From Sphingobacterium sp. SRCM116780 (lineage in GTDB: Bacteria > Bacteroidota > Bacteroidia > Sphingobacteriales > Sphingobacteriaceae), in contig NZ_CP090446.1 of the NCBI RefSeq assembly GCF_021442025.1, positions 1,364,001-1,428,000 on the forward strand: a DNA stretch of 64,000 nucleotides, read 5' to 3'. The translations under genes were made by a program, and so were the position numbers. A model generated the notes under the pieces. It did no database searches. It had not been told where the DNA came from and worked only from the letters and a program-made list of their open reading frames with translations. Below, one piece after another: positions 41,505 to 50,498 of this stretch; position 1 is the first letter of the stretch; every line of letters starts with the position of its first letter.

Positions 41505-42131
41505 ATGAAAGTAATCATTTTTGGTGCAACAGGCACCGTAGGTATTGAAATCGTTAGACAAGCATTGGCGATGGGGCATGAGGTAACAGCATTTGTTCGT
41601 AATCCCGAAAAATTAGTACAAATCAAAGACAATTCTTTATCGATCTATCCAGGAGACGTTGCCCATTTACCTGATGTAGAAGAAGCTTTAAACCATCAAG
41701 ATGCCGTTCTGTGTGCATTAGGCGATGGTAAAGTGGGTAAGATACGTGGTATTGGAACGCATAACATTATTCAGGCAATGGATAAAATGGGTATTAAAAG
41801 ACTCATCTGTCAAACCACATTGGGTATGGGCGAAAGTTATGGAAACCTCAATTTTATTTGGAAACACATCATGTTCGGGATGTTGTTGAAAAAAGCATTT
41901 CAAGACCATCAGGCACAAGAACACTATATCTTAAATAGCCAATTGGATTATACGCTGGTAAGACCAAGTGCATTAATTGACGGAGCAGTTACCAAAGGTT
42001 ATCAAGTAGGATTTGATGGGAAGTATAAGAAGTTGTCTTTAAAAATAACACGGGCTGATGTTGCTGATTTTATGTTGCGTCAACTGGAGAGTCGAGACTA
42101 TAGCAAGAAAGCGGTTAGCATCTCTAATTAA
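41505..42131 (+). CDS. NAD(P)-binding Rossmann protein (NAD(P)H-binding/NmrA-like)
   Basis: 208 aa. The N-terminal nucleotide-binding loop is IIFGATGTVG (GxxGxxG). Further motifs: AVLCALGDG, GMGESYGN and YTLVRPSALIDG, as in the NAD(P)H-binding (PF13460) atypical SDR group. It is a reductase-like or redox-sensing protein of unknown substrate. It follows the AraC-type gene by 77 bp and precedes the DUF1772 gene by 10 bp, a common trio in Bacteroidota. Confidence 0.87.
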   Translation: MKVIIFGATGTVGIEIVRQALAMGHEVTAFVRNPEKLVQIKDNSLSIYPGDVAHLPDVEEALNHQDAVLCALGDGKVGKIRGIGTHNIIQAMDKMGIKRLICQTTLGMGESYGNLNFIWKHIMFGMLLKKAFQDHQAQEHYILNSQLDYTLVRPSALIDGAVTKGYQVGFDGKYKKLSLKITRADVADFMLRQLESRDYSKKAVSISN

Positions 42132-42141
42132 AAATAAAAAA

Positions 42142-42636
42142 ATGAAAGTTGAAGATATCACACTCATCCTATCGGCGACATTCGTCGCTTTGATGGCAGG
42201 TTTTTTCTTTTCCTATTCCATTTCAGTCATGTAGGGATTAGGAAAACTTGGAGACAAAGAGTTTCTGAGTGGTATGCAAAGCATAAATAGGGAAGTGCAA
42301 AATACACTATTTTTTATCTGTTTTTTTTGCCCCTTATTATTGCTTCCTATTACTGCCTTTTTGCATTACAATGATAATAGCAATAGATTCATCCTGCTAC
42401 TTATTGCAACAGCTTGCTACCTGATTGGTGTATTTGGCGTAACTGTTTTTGGCAATGTACCACTCAACAATCAACTGGAACAATTTGATTTTTCTATCGC
42501 AACGGAAGCGACCATAAAACAAATGAGAAACATCTTTGAAAAACGTTGGAATTTTTTGAATAACATCAGGACAGTGAGTGCTTTGTTCGCCCTCATTTTT
42601 ATCCTCTTTACCTGTATAATGACGAAAGGAAAATAA
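42142..42636 (+). pseudogene. DUF1772 (anthrone-oxygenase-like) membrane protein, in-frame stop
   Basis: Start ATG 42142. The frame reads MKVEDITLILSATFVALMAG then FFFSYSISVM, stops at TAG (42232-42234), and continues in the same frame with GLGKLGDKEFLSGMQSINRE, ... to a stop at 42636. The whole, 164 codons, fits DUF1772 in length and order, and homologues have an ordinary residue at the stop position (SVMPGL-type). Four membrane helices. A point nonsense mutation is the simple reading; the reading frame after it is otherwise intact, so it is recent (or a base-call error). Confidence 0.85.
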
Positions 42637-42660
42637 CAGATCAAAACCGTTAAAGAGATT

Positions 42661-42731
42661 GTTGCTATATTTTGGTCTGGAGACCTAGGGTTAATAAGGA
42701 TTTAAGTGACCCTCCGGAACACTTAAACCAG
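42661..42731. repeat. RAYT-type repeat, right half only (unit C)
   Basis: Contains GGTCTGGAGACC and the right hairpin AAGTG/CACTT (42699-42731), without a left half. It follows the DUF1772 frame directly. Confidence 0.85.
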
Positions 42732-42737
42732 GTAAAG

Positions 42738-42881
42738 GATGAGCGGATTGTTTTCATCTCTGATGTTAGTTTTGATGCAAATAATGAATTGAAAATCGCT
42801 ACGCCGATAAAATAGATGTGCTGTTTCTCTGTAATGCAAATTTAAGAAAGGATAATTCTCCACGCTTTAAATAACCCTCAT
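42738..42881 (+). pseudogene. Duplicated 3' end of the GH43 gene
   Basis: 144 bp colinear with 40044-40187 with only two substitutions: the last 26 codons of the GH43 gene (DERIVFIS...NNELKIATPIK, stop at 42813-42815) and its 66-bp 3' flank, up to the following repeat unit. No start or rest of the gene. A copied gene tail, not a gene. Confidence 0.95.
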
Positions 42882-43505
42882 CTGGTTTAAGTGTTCGCTT
42901 TTTCAGCGGCCACTTAAATCTAATATAAAAATCAAGACTCTGTCTGGTAATGGAGTAGAATCAATGAAATTAAAAGTAAGATAACATGTAATGCTGTATT
43001 TTGGTCTGGAGACCTAGGGTTAATAAGGATTTAAGTGACCCTCCGGAACAATAAACCAGGTAAAGTTTCCGAATCAAGGGTTACGTTATTGAACTTTTAA
43101 AACCTCCTCTGGTTTAAGTGTTCGCTCTTTTCAGCGGCCACTTAAATCTAATATAAAAATCAAGACTCTGTCTGGAAATAGAGTAGAATCAATGAAATTA
43201 AAAGTAAGATAACATATAATGCTGTATTTTGGTCTGGAGACCTAGGGTTAATAAGGATTTAAGTGACCCTCCGGAACAATAAACCAGGTAAAGTTTCCGA
43301 ATCAAGGGTTACGTTATTGAACTTTTAAAACCTCCTCTGGTTTAAGTGTTCGCTATTTCAGCGGCCACTTAAATCCAATAAAAACAAAGACTCTGTCAGG
43401 AAATAGAATAGAACTTGTTCCTATAACATTTACGTAGTGCTATATTTTGGTCTGGAGACCTAGGGTTAATAAGGATTTAAGTGACCCTCCGGAACAATAA
43501 ACCAG
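42882..43505. repeat. Tandem array of RAYT-type units D, E and F (period about 228 bp)
   Basis: Units at 42882-43059, 43109-43287 and 43337-43505 (starts 227 and 228 bp apart). Units D-E and E-F are joined by an identical spacer containing GTAAAGTTTCCGAATCAAGG and CTTTTAAAACCTCCT. All have left AAGTG/CACTT and right AAGTG/CAATA hairpins and GGTCTGGAGACC. Confidence 0.9.
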
Positions 43506-43603
43506 TTGAGTAGACAAATAAGTAATTTCACTTAGAAAATAGATCGCTTTATTGCATAGGGCATTGGTTATATGCATGCAGCTCACATCAAATTTTCTAT
43601 AAC

Positions 43604-43655
43604 CGATACGGGATACGCAATTGCGTACCCCGTATCGTAAAGATCTTTTTTTCGT
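43604..43655 (+). terminator. Near-perfect palindrome with T run
   Basis: CGATACGGG-A-TACGCA / TGCGTA-C-CCCGTATCG, one A-C mismatch in a 34-bp palindrome, followed on the plus strand by TAAAGATCTTTTTTT. It probably ends transcription on one or both strands at the end of the minus-strand gene 43660-44643. Confidence 0.6.
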
Positions 43656-43659
43656 GTTT

Positions 43660-44643
43660 TTAATTTAATAATGCAGGTTCATTTGTTTGTGCTAGACGTT
43701 GAGATCCATTGTTCGCAGGACAGGAGATATCATCCGTCGCATCATAAATCAGTTGCTGACCATTTTGTTTTACGATTAAGTCTTCTGGAACAAATATTTG
43801 CACTTTAGTTTTACTATAACCTTGTGGAAAATAGCGGATGTAAAATCCATCCGGATGTAAGGTCCAAATCCCACTTGGCACATCGGTTCTGGGAGAAGCC
43901 ATTCCTGCTAATATCGCATATTTTTCAAATTCATTGTAAGAGTAGTTTCCTGAAGACACTAGATTTCTGATATTATTTTCCGCTTCAAAGACAGCACGTA
44001 ACGAAGCTGGTAATTGCTCCTTTGCCGCATTTACGGCATCAAAAGGTAAAATACCCAAGGCACCACCTTCCAATTGTAACAACTGCTTTGGTGTTAATAA
44101 GCGAATCGCTGTTTCTTTAACTGACCCAGCATAGTCAATGAATTTAGTCCGCGCAATGATTGTCCACAACAACATTTGAATATCGGTTTGTTGTACGTCT
44201 GGATGTTTTTCTGCATTTTTAAGGATTGCGATTACAAGCTCTCTTTTTTTACCTAAAGTAGGGGTATACATATAACCATCTCCTTTTGAAGGCGCATAAG
44301 TACCTGCTTTCAAGCAGTAACTTTTATTCGTCATTTCATAATGTCCAGCCTGCAAAATAAAACCATCATTTCCATTACGCTGCAGCTCTTGTAAGGGTTT
44401 GTAAGTCGCTGTATTTTGAAAATCTGGTAGTTGTTCACCTTTCCGATCTACATCTTCAAAATTCGTCGTTATAGCTTCTGGTTGTTTTAATAGTTTATCT
44501 AATCCAAGCGTTTTGCTTGCTTTACTCGTCGCTATTTTACCCGCCTTTTCCAAAAGACCACCTAATTGTGCTGAAGCTATATGTGTCATCAGCATAAAAG
44601 AAAATCCCAATGATAGCGGTATAATTTGATTCTTAAATTTCAT
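43660..44643 (-). CDS. Exported protein of unknown function
   Basis: 327 aa with a signal peptide (about 1-26, ending IASAQ). The mature part starts LGGLLEKAGKIATSKASKTL and shows KGDGYMYTPTLGKKREL, YAGSVKETAIRLLTPKQLLQ and a C-terminal beta-rich part (GIWTLHPDGFYIRYFPQGYS). No catalytic motif or domain recognised. Periplasmic or surface. Its gene starts 174 bp downstream of the TPR-LuxR gene's stop on the same strand. Confidence 0.7.
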   Translation of the reverse strand: MKFKNQIIPLSLGFSFMLMTHIASAQLGGLLEKAGKIATSKASKTLGLDKLLKQPEAITTNFEDVDRKGEQLPDFQNTATYKPLQELQRNGNDGFILQAGHYEMTNKSYCLKAGTYAPSKGDGYMYTPTLGKKRELVIAILKNAEKHPDVQQTDIQMLLWTIIARTKFIDYAGSVKETAIRLLTPKQLLQLEGGALGILPFDAVNAAKEQLPASLRAVFEAENNIRNLVSSGNYSYNEFEKYAILAGMASPRTDVPSGIWTLHPDGFYIRYFPQGYSKTKVQIFVPEDLIVKQNGQQLIYDATDDISCPANNGSQRLAQTNEPALLN

Positions 44644-44816
44644 AACTTAGTTTAGTTTATAATGTGTTAGTGTTTCATATAACGATAGCAACTTATTTAT
44701 ATTGTTTTGTATACCGTATTCCTTTTGATAGGATTCTATTTTTATTATTTTTTTTAATTGTTGAATTAAATATTGTGTTCTGTAATTTATTGCGGATAAC
44801 ACCGCTTATTTCTCCT

Positions 44817-46256
44817 TTAAATATTAGCAATCCAGATATCGAGATTTTCTTCTTGGCCAATACCTATTTTTTTCTTGATTCTATATTTCTTGGATTCTAC
44901 TGATCTTACGGACATATCTGAATATCTTGCTATTTCTTTGGTGTCGAAATTTATCTTCATATAACAACATATCTCAAGTTCCGTATTAATCAAATTGGGT
45001 ACTCTTAATAATAATTCTTTTCTAAAATCAGGATACAGCTCATTAAATTTTATGAAAAATGCAGGATCTTTCTGTTTTGCAAGGATGATTAATTTCGTTA
45101 ATCCCTCGGCATTTGCTTGATTTTTTACTTCTATTAAAGAATCTGTAAATTTCTTTTCATCTTGTTTACGTAAGTATTTCTCTAATAAATATAATTTATA
45201 ACGTTCATAGGCTTGCAACGAAATAACAATTAAGCCTATAGTGATGAGACATATAATTAAAATCAGCTTATTTCTTTTTTCGTTAAATAGTTTTTCACTG
45301 TCTGCTGTCTTAGTCTTCACTGTAGCAGGTACAGCATTTTTTTCAACCAACATGATACTGTCTGACAATCTGGAGTACTGGCTGAGGTAATGAAGGGCTG
45401 CCTTCTGATCACTTTTTAATCTATAGGCATCGGACAAGCTCTTGTAAATGTCTTTGCGCTCATAAACAAGATTAGCGCTTTCAGCCAATTGCAGCGATTT
45501 TTGATAATAAACCACACAGGAATCATACTGTTTTTTTAATAAAAGAAAATCTCCTTTTCTTTTTGTTACCATTTGTATCGCAAATGGACTCTCTGCTTCA
45601 TAAGCCAACTGCATAGATTTATTGAGATAGAAATTGGAAGAATCTGCATATGGAGTCGTATTCCAATAATCAGACAGGTTTCCTGAGACAATGGAATATA
45701 AAATTTTTTCCTTTGTTGACGTTACATCCTGCAATAAGAGATAAGCTTTTTTATGATAAAAATAGGCAGAATCTAACATATCTTGTTTCATGAAAGATGT
45801 GCCAATATTGTTATAGGCCATACCATAATACAAAACAGATGACTTTATGTCTAATGTCAAGATCTCTTTGGTTTTTTCAATAGCGTCATTATACAAACCT
45901 ATTTTCTGGTAGTTTTCTCCTAGCAAACGTAGTATGCCTGCTTTTAACTCATTATCTTTTTTCGTGTATGGCTCATCATCAGCAATGATCGTATGATCAA
46001 TACTTTTCTTAAATTCCCCGAGTCTATTTAAGGCCATACCAATCCTAAAGTTAGCGATTGCGATGCCTTTTGAATAATTGAATTTACTTGCTTCTTTTGC
46101 AAGACCATTGTTGATCTCCAGATACTCTTTCGTTTTACCCTCATTGAGTAACATTTCAGAAGTTTTAAGCCTTTGATCGATATACTTGGGATTTTCTACC
46201 TGATGTTCACAACTTATAACAAGGAAACAAAAAATTATAAGAAAAAATTTCATCAT
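44817..46256 (-). CDS. TPR lipoprotein with LuxR-type C-terminal HTH
   Basis: 479 aa. Lipobox VISC (about C16), TPR helices at about 30-310 (e.g. GMAYNNIGTSFMKQDMLDSA, YYQKSLQLAESANLVYERKD), a membrane helix at about 327-348 (LILIICLITIGLIVISLQ), a coiled linker, and a cytoplasmic LuxR/GerE-like HTH at about 415-475 (LINTELEICCYMKINFDTKE, IARYSDMSVRSVESKKYRIK). This is a known Bacteroidota layout of one-component membrane regulator. It presumably senses through the TPR part outside the inner membrane. Target unknown; 43660-44643 lies downstream. Confidence 0.87.
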   Translation of the reverse strand: MMKFFLIIFCFLVISCEHQVENPKYIDQRLKTSEMLLNEGKTKEYLEINNGLAKEASKFNYSKGIAIANFRIGMALNRLGEFKKSIDHTIIADDEPYTKKDNELKAGILRLLGENYQKIGLYNDAIEKTKEILTLDIKSSVLYYGMAYNNIGTSFMKQDMLDSAYFYHKKAYLLLQDVTSTKEKILYSIVSGNLSDYWNTTPYADSSNFYLNKSMQLAYEAESPFAIQMVTKRKGDFLLLKKQYDSCVVYYQKSLQLAESANLVYERKDIYKSLSDAYRLKSDQKAALHYLSQYSRLSDSIMLVEKNAVPATVKTKTADSEKLFNEKRNKLILIICLITIGLIVISLQAYERYKLYLLEKYLRKQDEKKFTDSLIEVKNQANAEGLTKLIILAKQKDPAFFIKFNELYPDFRKELLLRVPNLINTELEICCYMKINFDTKEIARYSDMSVRSVESKKYRIKKKIGIGQEENLDIWIANI

Positions 46257-46618
46257 TGTGTGTTACTTTAAGAAAAATCAGTTCCTATTATTATTGGCTC
46301 AATCCAAAAATAATAAATAAAAACGATTGCTTTTGAATGTTGATAATAATTTCTTTTTTATTAAAAAATTAATTGAATTTCTGTATTTGTCTAACATAAA
46401 AATACATTATGTTCAAAAGAATTTAAAAATGGCGATTTAAATATTACAAAAATCACCAAAGGTTGATACGATAAAGATAAACTTTTTAAATTAAACTTTA
46501 TTGTTAATCGATTATGAGATCAATAATTTTACTGACATTTTAATTTTTTGTGGGATATGATTCAGATGAAGCAAACAAAGAGGTAATATATTCAATTTAT
46601 GCTATGATCTGTCTATTT
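46257..46618. other. AT-rich intergenic region
   Basis: Holds the promoter region of the TPR-LuxR gene. No gene, hairpin or repeat recognised. Confidence 0.3.
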
Positions 46619-47635
46619 CTAGGGAGTATCAACTCCCTTCATTTCATCAAATTCTTTATCATAAGTCATAATCAAATCTCTACGATTAGGCACTTTCAAG
46701 AGTAATGAAGTACAGCCTAAATTTTTATCATCATGTTCTTCATTGGTCGTCGTGATGATTATTTTACTATCAAATACAGCTTTATGCAATAAATAATAAT
46801 TGTTTTGTTGTGGATTGTATGCGATGACTAGTAGGGCATCTCTATTTTCTCCTTTTTTTGAAGCCAGTTCATCTTGTAAAACGATTGCTGCTTCTTCTCG
46901 ATCAGTACCTGTAAAATTATCCAGTTGTATAATCTCTTTGTAAGTACGTTCATCATCGGGTAGTCTAAAATTCTTTCCTTCTTCACTATGAACGAATTGA
47001 AGGACAACTTCTTTGATGTTGTAATCTAATTCCGTAATGAAAAAATGATTTCTTCCAGTATTAAAAATGTGGTACTTGTTTATAAAATCATCCGTCTTAT
47101 AGAGGTATTTAGTTGTAGAAAATTTAGCAGGATAGATACGCATACCTTTTGCTTTTCCTTCATAAACCATTCTGGCATACATTCTTTTAGCCATTGTCTC
47201 GTCTGTCGTGGCTGTATAGGCGACGGTATCCACTTCATCTTTTGGAAAATCAACAAATAGATCATTAGAATCGTAATTAAACTTTTCATTGCCAACAAGA
47301 TAAACTTGTTCTCCAAAACCCAAATTAAGTGTATCTGGAATCTGTTTGTAATATGCTTCAAGTTTAGGATCTAGAAGTGCACCTTTTATTAAGTAGGCGT
47401 AATGTACTGTATCGTCATGAAATTGACCGACATAATGTATATTTTGTCCTGCAAAACGCAATGTTTCTTGGAGATTAGGAGATGTAGTTAGAGGAATTTC
47501 CTGATCATCATATAGAGAAACATGTTTGTTGAACACGTAATTATAAATCTTTTTAAATGCAACCTGGTTATCATAAATGAAGTAACCAATTACGATTAGA
47601 ATAAGGATACAAATGATCCAAAAAAATTTCTTCAT
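46619..47635 (-). CDS. Membrane-anchored protein of unknown function (paralogue of 47802-48545)
   Basis: 338 aa. One N-terminal helix (about 3-22, KKFFWIICILILIVIGYFIY) anchors it; the rest is outside. The C-terminal part (about 225-335: YKEIIQLDNFTGTDREEAAI, RDALLVIAYN, NNYYLLHKAVFDSKIIIT, LIMTYDKEFDEM) aligns with the C-terminus of the divergent gene on the other side. The N-terminal part contains KGMRIYPAKFSTTKYLYKTD and is absent from its partner. Function unknown. Confidence 0.7.
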   Translation of the reverse strand: MKKFFWIICILILIVIGYFIYDNQVAFKKIYNYVFNKHVSLYDDQEIPLTTSPNLQETLRFAGQNIHYVGQFHDDTVHYAYLIKGALLDPKLEAYYKQIPDTLNLGFGEQVYLVGNEKFNYDSNDLFVDFPKDEVDTVAYTATTDETMAKRMYARMVYEGKAKGMRIYPAKFSTTKYLYKTDDFINKYHIFNTGRNHFFITELDYNIKEVVLQFVHSEEGKNFRLPDDERTYKEIIQLDNFTGTDREEAAIVLQDELASKKGENRDALLVIAYNPQQNNYYLLHKAVFDSKIIITTTNEEHDDKNLGCTSLLLKVPNRRDLIMTYDKEFDEMKGVDTP

Positions 47636-47801
47636 ACGGTTAATCTTTCTTATTGTACAATAACAGTTAATAATATCATTTTTTTGAGATACTGCATGAC
47701 TACTGATGTAATTATTCCTTGTACTTAAAAATATGTATATTTAATTGGTAATTTTTAAGCGGATCAGTATGAAATTCTCTTACTCAATATAATGAACATT
47801 T

Positions 47802-48545
47802 ATGAAGTATGAAATTAAAAAATGGGATAAAAAAAACATGATCATCCTGATCTTGGGCAGTTGTCTATTTTTGATTTTGGTTATTTTTATTTTTGGTAGC
47901 AAAGTGGAAACCCTCATCCACAACTTTTATGCAAAGGCGGAAGCATACAATCAACCTCTAGGCACAGAAACTCAATATGCCAAAGCAGAAGCTGTATTAA
48001 CCGAAGAAAAGGAAGATTCTGAAGATAATTTTACCGAGATCATTGATCCACAAATTGCTTGGCAAAGAGATATTCCTGCTGATATTAAAAATGTGTTATT
48101 TGCATACTTGAAAAGTGAGGATGGTAGTCCATATGGTTTTGTAAACGATCGTCGTCCACCAAAAGAAATTATTCGATACGGTACCTTTTCAGGTATCAAC
48201 GAACAAGATAAAACAGCAAATAACGAATTAGCGATTATTCTGCGAGAGAAAAATGCTATAGGAAATGACCGAGAGCGTGTATTGGTGATTTGTTATGATG
48301 ATCGGAATTACAAATATAACATCCTTTATAATGAGTTATTTTATAATAAATTACTAATCAAAACCTATAGCACGAGCGATCAACTACCCTCCGAGGCCAG
48401 TTCATTAGCGGAATTTGTATCTCCAATCCATCAACTAATCCAGATCAAGACGAATAGTCAGGATACAGTTTACCTATATTATGACGAAGAATTTGATAGC
48501 ATGGTTCGCAAGACCTTTCATCAAGAGGAAGCAGAAGAGGGATAA
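47802..48545 (+). CDS. Membrane-anchored protein of unknown function (divergent paralogue)
   Basis: 247 aa with an N-terminal membrane helix (about 13-32, MIILILGSCLFLILVIFIFG) and a charged linker. The C-terminal domain has PPKEIIRYGTFSGI, ANNELAIILREKNAI, RVLVICYDDRNYKYNILYNE, LFYNKLLIKTY and VYLYYDEEFDSM, matching the order of the divergently transcribed 46619-47635 protein. The two starts are 166 bp apart. They may interact or respond to a common signal; function unknown. Confidence 0.7.
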   Translation: MKYEIKKWDKKNMIILILGSCLFLILVIFIFGSKVETLIHNFYAKAEAYNQPLGTETQYAKAEAVLTEEKEDSEDNFTEIIDPQIAWQRDIPADIKNVLFAYLKSEDGSPYGFVNDRRPPKEIIRYGTFSGINEQDKTANNELAIILREKNAIGNDRERVLVICYDDRNYKYNILYNELFYNKLLIKTYSTSDQLPSEASSLAEFVSPIHQLIQIKTNSQDTVYLYYDEEFDSMVRKTFHQEEAEEG

Positions 48546-48615
48546 GGAATCTTCTTCTTAAATCAATTGGATTGAGTTATTAATATTGAAAAGGATTAAA
48601 ATAAGTTTATAAAAA

Positions 48616-49053
48616 ATGATTTCAAGAAAAGGTCGATTTTTATTTCCTACACTATTGCTGTTCACGTTTTCGTGTGAAAATATTGATTGTCCACAGTTAA
48701 GTGGAATATATAGACAACAGGAATGTATAGTTGTTGTTAAGCAAATACTTGATTCCACTTCTGCATATGATTTTGAACTCAAGGGAACTGGAGTTGCTTC
48801 TCAAAAAGATACATTGATTGACGAGGGAAATAGGTGGTATTGTACATTTCTTCCTTACTTAAGTACTGGTGATACAATTGTTAAAAAGAGAGGAGAGTTG
48901 ACTTTCAATATTCATAAGAAGGATACTATATTGACTTTTTATTGGGACTGCGAAGGTAAAGTAGGAGGGAAATTAATGACAGCGATCGTTAAAGATCCCT
49001 TTGGCAATAGTATTGGACTTATTTACAATCCTTATTTTAAATTAGATAATTAA
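48616..49053 (+). CDS. Small lipoprotein, hypothetical
   Basis: 145 aa. Type II signal peptide with lipobox FSCEN (Cys about 20). The mature part has two more Cys (DCPQL, QQECIVV) and a beta-rich profile with SGIYRQQECIVVVKQI, FYWDCEGKVGGKLM and NSIGLIYNPYFKL. No domain recognised. It is followed after 5 bp by the TfoX-N gene, so the two are probably co-transcribed. Confidence 0.65.
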   Translation: MISRKGRFLFPTLLLFTFSCENIDCPQLSGIYRQQECIVVVKQILDSTSAYDFELKGTGVASQKDTLIDEGNRWYCTFLPYLSTGDTIVKKRGELTFNIHKKDTILTFYWDCEGKVGGKLMTAIVKDPFGNSIGLIYNPYFKLDN

Positions 49054-49058
49054 GTAAA

Positions 49059-49385
49059 ATGGCTTCTGATCAAAAATTTGTAGACTTCGTACTGGATCAA
49101 ATTGAAAACGCTGGAGAAATAATCGCCAAAAAGATGTTTGGCGAATATGGAATTTATTCCGAAAGAAAAATATTTGGACTCATTTGCGATAATAGGCTAT
49201 TTCTAAAACCAACAACATCGGGACGAGAATTTATTGTTAACGTGGTGGAAGCATCGCCATACCCAGGAGCAAAACCATTTTTTTTGATTGAAGATAAAAT
49301 TGAGGATCGGGAATGGTTGAGTGAATTGGTGCGCATTTCAGTAAAAGAATTGCCCATTCCAAAAACGAAGAAAAAGAAGAAATAA
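49059..49385 (+). CDS. TfoX N-terminal domain protein
   Basis: 108 aa, only the TfoX_N domain: KFVDFVLDQIE...KKMFGEYGIYSERKIFGLIC, DNRLFLKPT and PYPGAKPFFLIED. A lysine-rich tail follows (KTKKKKK). TfoX/Sxy proteins promote competence gene expression in gammaproteobacteria; stand-alone TfoX_N proteins are widespread and their function in Bacteroidota is not known. It overlaps no other gene; the XRE/S24-like gene converges from the other side. Confidence 0.85.
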   Translation: MASDQKFVDFVLDQIENAGEIIAKKMFGEYGIYSERKIFGLICDNRLFLKPTTSGREFIVNVVEASPYPGAKPFFLIEDKIEDREWLSELVRISVKELPIPKTKKKKK

Positions 49386-49441
49386 CTTGAATTGTAAATT
49401 CATGATAAACAATACACCTTAAATCTAATTTCAACAATTGA

Positions 49442-50251
49442 TCATAAAGATCTTTTAGCAATTAATCCTTTAATTTCTGTTAAGCTATTTAATACAGTAT
49501 CCAAATCTGTCTGCGCTTCAGGTATTAATGTCGTATGATAGCTGTAGAACGACCATATTTCTAATACCTCTTCAATAGGAACCGTGTAGACTTCATATAA
49601 CGCATTTAGTGAACGACATTGCAGAAGGCCTCCCTCTAAGATGCAAATAGACTTGAAAACAATATCCTGTCCATGCATAACAACAATGGCCAACGTTTCA
49701 GGTTTGATGTGACTCCAGTCTTCCATATACTTTCCCGTCACATCCATCTTTTCTGGGAAGGGTAGCATGGAATCACCTATAATGGGGAAAGTACGGTAAG
49801 TACCTTGCTGAGGAAGGTTGGGCATATGGTATTTGGGAAGTTCTGCAATATAAATGGGATCAGAATATCCACCTGAAGTATAACCAGCTCGGCCTTTTAT
49901 GGGTACATACTCCACATTTTCTGTATTTGTCTTATCAATGCTGATCGCTAGAACGCGTAGATTTCCGCCTTTGATATAGATGTCATTGCCAGATTGCAAT
50001 TCGCGAATCTTTAATTCACCCAGTCGACTCATATCCACTGTCAGCAAGGTATCCATACTGATCTTAAAATAATTGGCTACGGATAACATGAAATCTGGCT
50101 CCATCGCTTTGGTCTTGCCAATTTCGATAAGCGCAAGCTTTGTCCGTGTTACACAGATGCTTTCCGCAAGTAGGGTTTGACTTATTTTTTCGCGCTCCCG
50201 AAGGAATTTTAAGTTACTGGCAAAAAATATTTTTGGTACTTTATTTTCCAT
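49442..50251 (-). CDS. XRE-family repressor with S24/LexA-like C-terminal domain
   Basis: 269 aa. HTH_3 at about 12-68 (NLKFLREREKISQTLLAESI, TRTKLALIEIGKTKAMEPDF). The C-terminal region shows PIIGDSMLPF (GDSM: the S24 serine) and, later, HGQDIVFKSI, where a Lys sits as in the S24 Ser-Lys dyad, so self-cleavage is possible but not certain. ATG 50249-50251. A triple GAAACA half-site cluster lies just upstream, and the exonuclease/GIY-YIG gene is divergent, so it may control both. Confidence 0.82.
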   Translation of the reverse strand: MENKVPKIFFASNLKFLREREKISQTLLAESICVTRTKLALIEIGKTKAMEPDFMLSVANYFKISMDTLLTVDMSRLGELKIRELQSGNDIYIKGGNLRVLAISIDKTNTENVEYVPIKGRAGYTSGGYSDPIYIAELPKYHMPNLPQQGTYRTFPIIGDSMLPFPEKMDVTGKYMEDWSHIKPETLAIVVMHGQDIVFKSICILEGGLLQCRSLNALYEVYTVPIEEVLEIWSFYSYHTTLIPEAQTDLDTVLNSLTEIKGLIAKRSL

Positions 50252-50263
50252 TTGCTATAATTA

Positions 50264-50292
50264 GAAACATTATATTGTTTCTATTGGAAACA
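50264..50292. promoter_or_regulatory. GAAACA operator cluster between the repressor and nuclease genes
   Basis: GAAACA (50264-50269), 6 nt, TGTTTC (50276-50281), 5 nt, GAAACA (50287-50292). It is 13 bp upstream of the XRE/S24-like gene and probably its autoregulatory operator. Confidence 0.6.
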
Positions 50293-50498
50293 ATATTAAT
50301 GAAAATATATGGAATATGGATAAATAAGTAGCTCATACCTGTCGATTTAAACCTGTTTTTATATCAGTAGAAAGATTGGTAAATGTCAGTCTACTGGCAA
50401 AGTCTATTGTGTTGAATGGAATTTAGATAGGGTAGAAGTATCTTACTGCCGTTATGGGATTGAGTTTTAAGTATTGCAAATCATTTAAATAAAGTGAC

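Noticed and set aside
42232..42234. Recoding of TAG as an amino acid
   Set aside because: No sign of pyrrolysine or suppressor machinery in the window; a single nonsense change or base-call error is simpler.
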